DNA from: Leucobacter sp. UBA1945
Lineage (GTDB): Bacteria; Actinomycetota; Actinomycetes; Actinomycetales; Microbacteriaceae
Reading direction: 5' to 3'
Assembly: GCA_002336855.1 (NCBI GenBank)
Contig: DDEV01000022.1
Coordinates: 1-8,134, forward strand
Length of the DNA: 8,134 bases
Made by a program: the position numbers and the translations under genes
Shown: positions 1 through 7,500 of the stretch, piece after piece
Layout: every line of letters starts with the position of its first letter
Position numbering within the stretch: position 1 is the first letter of the stretch
Notes under the pieces: model-generated
What the model saw: only the letters and a program-made list of their open reading frames with translations
Told to the model about the DNA's origin: nothing
The model's database searches: none

Positions 1-1
1 C

Positions 2-295
2 CCCCGCGGCCTGATGCCGAACCCGAAGACGGGCACCGTCACCATGGACGTGGCCAAGGCCGTGAGCGATATCAAGGGCGGCAAGATCGAGTTCCGCGTC
101 GACAAGCACTCGAACGTGCACTTCATCGTCGGCAAGGCTTCGTTCTCGCCCGAGCAGCTCGGCGACAACATCGCTGCAGTGCTCGACGAGATCGTGCGCC
201 TCAAGCCTTCGTCGTCGAAGGGCAAGTACCTGGTGAAGGGTGCGGTTTCGACCACCTTCGGCCCGGGCATCCCGCTCGACGTCAACGCAATCTAA
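2..295 (+). CDS. rplA: 50S ribosomal protein L1, C-terminal part (5' end outside window)
   Basis: L1 binds 23S rRNA at the mobile L1 stalk, helps release deacylated tRNA from the E site and, in many bacteria, represses its own L11-L1 operon. The frame is open from the window edge and begins PRGLMPNPKTGTV, the well-known L1 signature (GPRGLMPNPK). It continues through the conserved KGGKIEFRVDK and ...NVHFIVGKASF segments, and the late FGPGIPLDVN segment precedes a TAA stop at 293-295. Ninety-seven codons plus the stop are present, so about 60% of the protein (normally about 230 residues) lies upstream. The ATG at 14 is an internal Met of the signature and not a start. By common gene order rplK should lie upstream. 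A strong hairpin 26 bases after the stop suggests this is the last gene of its transcript. The identification is secure. Confidence 0.97.
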   Translation, partial: PRGLMPNPKTGTVTMDVAKAVSDIKGGKIEFRVDKHSNVHFIVGKASFSPEQLGDNIAAVLDEIVRLKPSSSKGKYLVKGAVSTTFGPGIPLDVNAI

Positions 296-320
296 GCGAC
301 TCGCTTCGAGATTTGCTTCG

Positions 321-353
321 AGGATCCCCCGACGCCTTGCGTCGGGGGATCCT
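321..353 (+). terminator. Perfect 15-bp hairpin, transcription terminator after rplA
   Basis: Arm 321-335 (AGGATCCCCCGACGC) is the exact reverse complement of arm 339-353, leaving a CTT loop at 336-338. Such long GC-rich stems after an operon end act as intrinsic terminators in actinobacteria even without a T-run; here only a mixed CTGTCTCT tract follows. The hairpin separates the ribosomal transcript from the kinase gene. Its symmetry would also let it act on transcription from the other side, but no convergent gene is seen. Confidence 0.88.
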
Positions 354-419
354 CTGTCTCTAGTGGCGCATCAGAAAACTGTTCATTTGCTTGGTGCACG
401 AGGCACTCTTTTTCTCACA

Positions 420-426
420 TAGGATG
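420..426 (+). promoter_or_regulatory. Overlapping start signals for the kinase gene: TAGGAT -10-like hexamer / AGGA Shine-Dalgarno
   Basis: TAGGAT at 420-425 fits the actinobacterial -10 pattern TANNNT and lies 7 bases before GTG 433, the usual spacing from a -10 box to the first transcribed base. That would make a leaderless mRNA. Alternatively AGGA at 421-424 is a Shine-Dalgarno sequence with an 8-base spacer to the same GTG, with the promoter further upstream. The two readings exclude each other, but both point to GTG 433 as the start. No -35 box with standard spacing is convincing: TTGGTG at 391-396 lies 23 bases before TAGGAT. Confidence 0.4.
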
Positions 427-432
427 AATATC

Positions 433-1554
433 GTGTCTGCTCCCCCCACGCCAGCGCCGCCGCGCATCACGGGCCTCGGTTACGTGCGCCCGCTTGGCAG
501 TGGCGGCTTCGCAGACGTGTATCAGTACGAGCAAGATATGCCGCGGAGAGTGGTCGCGGTGAAGGTGCTGAAGACCCCCATTCACGAGGCTCGAGATCGC
601 TCTGATTTCGAGTCCGAGGCCGACGCGATGGCGAGGCTTTCGAGCCATCCGTCGATCGTGTCGATCTATGCGGCAGGCATCTCGGTCGATGGTCGACCTT
701 ATCTCACGATGGAGTTCTGCCCAGACTCGATGCGCGTGCTGACGCTCGGCAAGCCGGCCCCGCTCGAGGTGGTGCTTGACGCAGGCGTCCGTTTGGCCGG
801 CGCTCTCGAAACTGCGCACCAGGCGGGCATCTTGCATCGCGACATCAAACCGTCGAACGTGCTGCTCACGACGACGGGCCGCCCCGCCCTCACCGACTTC
901 GGCATTTCGATGCTGCACAACCAATACGCCTCTGACGACAAGATGCGTGCGCTGTCGATTCCGTGGGCCGCCCCCGAGGTGAACACGGGTGCGACTACCG
1001 GCACGATCGCGAGCGAGATCTGGGCCCTCGGTGCCACGCTCTACACATTCGCCGCCGGCCTCGCGCCTTTCGAGCATGTCGAGCGCGCGCAAAACACCGA
1101 GTCGAAGATGAAGGCGCGCATCTACCAGGCGAAGTACCGCCCGATTCCGGGGGCACAGGGCTACGAACCTTTCGATGCGGTCTTGAAGAAGTCGATGGCT
1201 TTGCGACCCGAGGATCGCCACGCCAGTATGTATGAGTTCGCCGAGGCGCTGCGCCAGTTGCAGCGTACCTACGGCTTCGATGTCACGCCGCTCGACCTCG
1301 TGCGTCAGGGCTGGGTGGCCCCGGCGGCAGATCTGTCGCGCGTGCGCGGGCCCATCGTCACGTCCGTCAGAACGTCGACTCGAGCGCAGCAGCGCGCCGA
1401 GTTGAAGGCGAGCCAGCAGGGAGAAGACAGCGACGGGGTGCTGCGCGATGCGCCCGGCTCACCTGTGAAGTCCGGCTTGATCGGTGCGGGCATCGCGGTG
1501 CTCGTGCTCGGCGGCGCGGTCGCCGCAGCCTTTGGAATGGGGTGGATCGGATGA
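433..1554 (+). CDS. Hanks-type Ser/Thr protein kinase with C-terminal transmembrane anchor (Pkb2-like)
   Basis: Probable ATP-dependent Ser/Thr kinase of 373 residues, facing the cytoplasm. Domain about 8-275: glycine loop GSGGFADV (22-29), catalytic Lys44 in VAVKVL, helix-C Glu62, catalytic loop HRDIKPSN with Asp137, Lys139 and Asn142, metal-binding DFG at 155-157, APE at 180-182, and the subdomain XI Arg262 in RPEDRHASM. All catalytic residues are present, so it should be active. The usual subdomain IX Asp is Glu195 (SEIWALG), and the P+1 loop is LSIPWAAPE rather than GTxxYxAPE. A polar linker (about 290-346) leads to one hydrophobic helix (347-373) ending in GWIG, so virtually nothing projects outside and no PASTA repeats are present, unlike PknB. 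The start is GTG 433, chosen for the AGGA/TAGGAT spacing; ATG 424 (three residues longer) is possible but has no spaced ribosome site. The stop overlaps the next start. The Pkb2 link rests on gene order, not on a search. Confidence 0.93.
   Translation: MSAPPTPAPPRITGLGYVRPLGSGGFADVYQYEQDMPRRVVAVKVLKTPIHEARDRSDFESEADAMARLSSHPSIVSIYAAGISVDGRPYLTMEFCPDSMRVLTLGKPAPLEVVLDAGVRLAGALETAHQAGILHRDIKPSNVLLTTTGRPALTDFGISMLHNQYASDDKMRALSIPWAAPEVNTGATTGTIASEIWALGATLYTFAAGLAPFEHVERAQNTESKMKARIYQAKYRPIPGAQGYEPFDAVLKKSMALRPEDRHASMYEFAEALRQLQRTYGFDVTPLDLVRQGWVAPAADLSRVRGPIVTSVRTSTRAQQRAELKASQQGEDSDGVLRDAPGSPVKSGLIGAGIAVLVLGGAVAAAFGMGWIG
1551..1554 (+). promoter_or_regulatory. ATGA stop-start overlap, translational coupling
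   Basis: The kinase stop TGA (1552-1554) lies inside the start ATG (1551-1553) of the giant protein gene. No strong Shine-Dalgarno stands at the right distance (only a G-rich stretch GGGGTGG at 1539-1545), so ribosomes finishing the kinase probably reinitiate here. This would tie the amounts of the two membrane proteins together. An in-frame GTG at 1542 is possible but less likely. Confidence 0.8.
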
Positions 1555-4500
1555 ACGCTCCGAAGGCGCAGGCAATTAAGAAATCACGTCGTGGTCTCGT
1601 CGGGTGGGTCGCGGGCGGCGTCGTCACCGCACTCGTGGTCACACTCGCGGTCGTCGCGAGCGGATTCGACTCCCGTGAAACGCCTCGAGAAGACCCGTCG
1701 GTGTGGGTTGAGCGCATGGCCGGGCAGTACGCCCGAGTCAACACCGAGACCGCCGAGATCGACACCGTTCGCACGGCAGAGAGCCCGAGCGGTGTCGTGC
1801 AGACCGGCAACTTGGGGCTCCTGCTGACGCAGGGCTTTGGCCGGGCGCACACGATTAACCCCGCAGCCCCCGGCGACGTGCACGATGACGGCGCGCCCGA
1901 AGCCGAAGATGGTGCGGAGGAGGCCTCCGCCGACGGCGAGAGCACCTCGCCAGAAGCCAAACCAAGTGATGCCGAGGCCGACGCTCAGAAGCCTGACGAC
2001 GGCGCGGCTGCGATGCGCACACCCGAGGGCACACGGCAGGTGGTCGCTGCAGCCGATCGCGTGCTGTTCTTCACGCAGAACGGAGACGCCTACCTGTCGC
2101 AGGTGAAAGCGGCAAAGCTCGGCGAGCAAGCGTCGCTGTCGACTCCGGTAAAGCTCGACCCGCTCGCCGAAGAGCGTGAGGCTGCGAAAACCGACGCAGA
2201 GAAAGAGGCCGCGCAGTATCTTGCGACCGCCGCAGCGATCGACGAAACGGGCAGGGTTGCCCTGTTTTCTCAGGCGGAGCGATCGATTCGCTGGTTCGAT
2301 GCCGCGTCGGGTAAGTGGGTTGGCGGTACAGAGCAGGCACCTGCCGAGGTGCCTGCCGAGGGAGTGCAGCTGGCGATCGTCGGCGATAGCTGGGTGCTCT
2401 TCGACACGGCGAACGGTCGCCTGTGGCGCAAGGGCACCGATGAACCGATCGCACTTGAAACCTCTGGAGCGGCGCAGCTGCAGGGCTCGAGCGCTGAGGC
2501 GAGCGCAACGCTGCTCGCCGACGAGGGCGGCCTCTGGCGCATTGATGACGCGGGCAAGGCAGAGCGAATCGTGTCGACTTCTGGCGTTGCGGCTCAGCCG
2601 CGCTACGTGGCTGGCGAGGCGGTCGCCGCGTGGGTCGGCGTGTCCGGTGCACAGCTGTGGACCGAGGGCAAGGGAGAGATTGAGCTCACCCTCGACGACA
2701 GCGTCGACGACCTGAGCAACCCCGAACCCGAGATTCGCGAGAACGGCAGTAGGGCGCTGCTCGTCGAACGCCGCACCGGCATGATGTGGACAGTCCCTGA
2801 CGGCAGGCTGATCCCTGTTGAGCAGTGGAGCCTGATCGATCCGCCGAAGCAAGAGACCGGCACGGTTGTCACGCAAGACGTCACCGAGCAGGAGCCCCCG
2901 GTCGCGGTCGCCGATACGTTCGGCGTGCGCTCGGGTGAGCCTGCGTTGCTGCCGGTGCTGCTGAACGACTTCGATCCGAACCGCAAAGATGTGCTCACGG
3001 TCGTACCCGAGGGGCTCGGCGAGGGGCTCGACCCCGAGCTCGGCAGCATTACCGCGCTCAGCGACGGGCAGGGGCTCGTCATGCACCCGAGCGACGGCGC
3101 CCGCGGTACAGCCAGCTTCAGCTACCGCATTACCGACGGTGTCAATGTTTCTGCTCCGGCGACGGTCACGCTTTCCGTCGTCGACGAGTCTGTGAATACG
3201 GCTCCCCAGTGGTGCCCGGTCGAAGGGTGCCAGCGCAGCTGGCCGAGCCCCGAGATTGCTCCGGGCGGCACGCTGATTCTGCCGATTCTCGAGGGTTGGG
3301 TAGATCCAGAGGGCGATCCGATGATGCTCGCCGCCGCAACGGTAGTCAACGACGAGGATCCGCTTCGCGCGCTGGTCACCGCCGACGGCAGGCTGGCGGT
3401 TCGTCATGCCGATCCGAATGCTCCCGCAGGAGACTCGGTGGTGCGAGTCACCATCATCGATTCGAAGGGTGAGGCGACCGATCGCGACCTGAGGGTCCGC
3501 GTTCGTACCGGTGCCGCAATCGAGTTCGCTCCCGCTGCTGCCACCGCGAAGGTCGGGGAACCGACACAGATTCGCCCCCTCGATCGGGTGACCGGCGGCT
3601 CGGGAGCCTTCCAGCTCGTCGACGCAGCTGTGCAGACGGGCTCCCTGAATGCAACCGCGAACTCCGGCACGGGTGTGGTCGAGGTGGTTCCCAGCGCGCA
3701 GGGCAACGCGCTCGTGAATGTCACCGTTCGTGACACCGTGACCGAACAAGAGACCACCGGCGTGATTCGCGTCACCGCGGTCGAGAACCGCGGGTCCTTC
3801 GCGGTGCCGCCGCTGCGCGCATTCGTGCGTGCGCTCGCTGACAGCACAGTGGACGTGCTGGCGGCGGTTCCCGGCGCGAACTCGCGCGCGCTGACGGTTC
3901 GCTCTGCGACGGTGCGTGACGGCCAACTGCGTGCTGACGTGATCGAGCACTCGAGCGTTCGTGTGTCTGGCTCGACGTTTGACGGGCAGCCCGGCCGAAT
4001 CGGTTCCGTCGACGTGGTCATTGCAGACGGTGATCTCACGAGCCAGGGTCGCCTGACAGTGTTCCAGGTCGGAGAGGTCGGCGCGGGGGCAATCGCCGTG
4101 ACCGACACTGCGACCGTGCGTGCTGGCTCGGTCGTCGATATTTCCGTGCTCGACAACGACGTCGCGCCTCCGGGGGAGCGGCTCGTGTTGCACCCCGAGA
4201 TCGGTGCACCCGGCGCCGAGGGCGAGCTCGCATTCGCCTCGGGTAGCCGAGTGCGCTATCTCGCGCCGAAAGAGCCGGGCGTGTACACGCTCAGCTACAC
4301 CACCTACGGGGCATCGAGCCCCGAACAATCCGACGCGGGGCAGGTTCGCGTCACCGTGCTTGCCGCAGGTTCGAACCGAGACCCTCAGCCGGCGACGGTA
4401 ACGGTGCGCGTCGCGCCCGGCGAGAGGGTGAAGTCGCAGATTCCGCTTTCGGGGGTCGACCCAGACGGCGACCGCGTGCGCCTCGTCTCGGTCGGTGCGC

Positions 4501-7500
4501 CTGAAGACGCGCAACTCTCGACGAGCATTTTGCCGCGCAGCAACTCCGTGCAGGTTGAGGCCTCGGCGAGCGCGCAGCGAGGCACGAAGCTTGTCGATTA
4601 CACGGTGCGCGACTCATTCGGCGGTGAATCGACGGGCACGCTCAGAATCATCGTGACCGACCCCGACACTGGCGGCAATGCGCCGGTTGTGTACAGCGAT
4701 TACGTGCGCATGGCGCGAGGTTCGGGCGAGGCCGCCACGATTCGCCCCCTGGACAACGATCTCGACCCCTCCGGCGGCACACTGAAACTTCTTTCGGTCG
4801 TGCCCAACGTGCCGGGAGGCGAGGAGTCTCCTCAGTTCGCGGCGCTTATGAAGCGACTCGATCTCGCCGACATGAAGCAGGGCATCGTTCGTATTACCGG
4901 CGGAGACGAACTCGGTACGGTTTCGTTCAAGTACACGGTGCGCTCGTCTGAGACGAAGAGCACCGCGGACGGCCTGATCGTGGTGCAGGTATCTGAGCGT
5001 ATCGGGCAGCAAGCCCCAGCCATCACCGATACCGTGCTTTCGGTTCGAGACCGAGCAGACTTCGAGAAGAAGGGCGTCGACGTGGTCACCGACCGCGTGC
5101 GCTGGGCCGGCGGAGACGCGTCGACCCTCAAGCTTTCTCTCTGGGGCAGCTCGCAGTCTCGATACAAAGTCAGTGGGTCTTCGATTATCGGCAGCTACCG
5201 CGCGGAGGGCGACCTCGTGGCGTTCAGGCTCGCGGGCACCGACATGACCGGAGCAGAGGTCGAGAGCTTCGGGTTCTTGGTTGTACCACCGCTCGACGAA
5301 CTTCGTTTGACGCTCAGGCCCGATGCGCCGGTTCTGAGCGTCGCCGAGAACAAGAGCATTGACGCGGATCTCGCCAAGTTGCTCGATCTTGGCCCCGGCG
5401 ACCGCATCGAGATCGAACAGGGGGCGTTCACCACGCAGCGCCAGCAGGCGAGCTGCACCGCGGTGAACGACACCACTATTCGCTACAGCGCAGGCAAAGA
5501 GGCGCCGTGGGCAGACAGTTGCGCCGTGCGGGTCAGGCTCACCGTGCAAGAGACTTACACCCTGCTGCCGATTGCGATCAACATCCTTCCCGACGCCCCG
5601 GTTGTTCAGCTGAACCCGCTCACGCGCACCGTGGCCCCAGGCGCTTCAGAGACGATTAACCTCACCGACATGGTGCAGTGGCAGGGCGGGCGCAACGGCG
5701 ATATCGAGAAGCTCAGGTGGCAGGTGAGCAGCGGCTCGTCAGCCTTTGAGGTGACCTCATCTGGCTCACAGGTGCAAGCCACCGCACGCGCCGACGCAGT
5801 GCCGGGTTCGCAGGAAGTGCTGACAGTGAACGTCACCGGCTCGGGCGAGAGCCAGTCACTGCTGACATTGCGCGTCGGCGAGGCGGCAGTCGATGCGCCG
5901 CGTGGCGGCACCGTCTCGCTGCAGTGCACGGTAGGCTCGTCGTGCAGTGCGCCGCTCATCGGCATCGGCGGTGAATACGACCCCTTCGCTGGCAAGAGCG
6001 GCGGCGGCCTGAAGCTCGTTTCGGTTGAAGACGGCGGTTGCCAGTTCGGCCGGTTGACCGCCTCGGGCAACTCGGTGAGCGTCAGCTGGCCCGATGGGCG
6101 CGGCCCCGGAGGCAGTTGCACCGCAACGTTCACCGTGCGTGATGCGCAGAACCGAACCGGCACCGGCACCATCGAACTCGATGCGCTCGGCGTGCCCCGC
6201 GCGCCCTCGGGCATCTCAGCTACAGGGGCTAGCTCCACGAGCGTCACCCTGACCGTGACGTTGAGCTCGCAGAATTCGCACCCTGGCGTGAGCGGCGTCG
6301 AGATTTTGAACGAGGGTGGCGGCGTGGTCGCAAGCTGCGCGCCGTCTGGCAACGTTGCAGTCTGCACGGTAGAAAATGTGCCTGTCGGTCGCGAGAACGG
6401 TCGCAGGTATCTGGCGCGTGCGGTGAATGCGGTGGGGGCGTCAGACCCTACAGCAAACGCTTCTGAGTCGACCTGGGCATATGTGGCACCGCCCGCCCCG
6501 AACGTGGTCGCGACGCCAGTGAAGAACAGGTACAACACTGATCAGACGGCCGGCCAGGTGAAGCTCGAGCTGTCCGGGTCAGACCGTGCGCGCCGTTTCT
6601 TGCTCTCAATCGATGACGGTCCGCAGAGCGAGGTCGGTAGAAACAGCACCCATTCGCTCGCTCCTGGCCCACACACCTTCAAGGTGATTCCGCAAGACCA
6701 AGACCTGCCTCCCGGCTATTCGGGCAGCTCCGAGGGCGACGCCGGTGTTGCGCAGGCCACCGTCGGCGCTGCGCCAATCGGCACGGGGGTAGCGCTCGAA
6801 GCCACTGGCGAGAACTCGGCGAAGCTCGTCGGCAGTTGGAGCGAGAACTTCGCAGATCCGGCAACGCTGCAATTGCGCTACGGCATCAGCTCGCCGAATG
6901 GCAACTCGGCCTACTGTTCGAGCAATAGCCCGGATTTCGCATCGCTCACGAAATACAAGAGTTACGTAGGCATCGTGTGCGCGGAGTCTGAGTTCGGCAC
7001 CACGCAGATCACGACCGCACCGATCTGGATCGGCGGCAACCCGCCCGCACTCACGGTCGATACCGGTTACAAGATCGGTAACAATGTCAGCGATTACGGC
7101 AGTGTGCGTGAGTACACCACCGTGAGTTCTCAGCCGTCCATTAGTGGCAAGGTCAACAACGGTGTCACGATTCGCTACACCACAAGTGGTGGCACCAGTG
7201 ACGGTTCGCTCGGCAGCGTTCCAGTCGGCTCCGGAGTGCAGGTGCAGCAGTGCCTTTCTGGCAACGGAACAGAGTATTGCTCTGATCCGGTGGCTGTCCC
7301 CGCGGCTGGATTGCCGTCGACCAGGGTGACCTGGAGCGGCACCTGCGTCGCCGACGGCGGCGCGTACGCCAGCGAGTTCACCATCGAGGGGCGCGCGGCG
7401 GCTGACGCGACATTCGCGAAGCAGGGGCAGCGAAACATCAAACTCAGCTGGACGGGTGGCGGGTTTGCAGACACCACCTTCCAGAACGCCATCTGCGAGG

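Noticed and set aside
300..320. Repeated GCTTCGAG (303-310 and 315-322) before the terminator hairpin
   Set aside because: Only two short copies, no symmetry or operator-like spacing, and probably chance in GC-rich sequence.
415..1221. A 268-codon minus-strand open frame across the kinase gene
   Set aside because: It lies opposite the conserved kinase motifs, is Arg-rich and has no family features. It is a GC-driven shadow.
2333..2362. Short duplicated CCTGCCGAGG / GCACCTGCCGAGGTGC palindrome-like stretch
   Set aside because: It lies inside the coding frame (APAEVPAEG) and is explained by the Ala-Pro-Glu codon repeat. No regulatory role is supported.
1584..4514. A 976-codon open frame on the minus strand inside the giant gene
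   Set aside because: Its translation is rich in Arg and His with no recognisable domain, and it mirrors the codon positions of a high-GC coding strand. The + strand frame has a membrane anchor and clear Ig-like modules, so this is a shadow frame.
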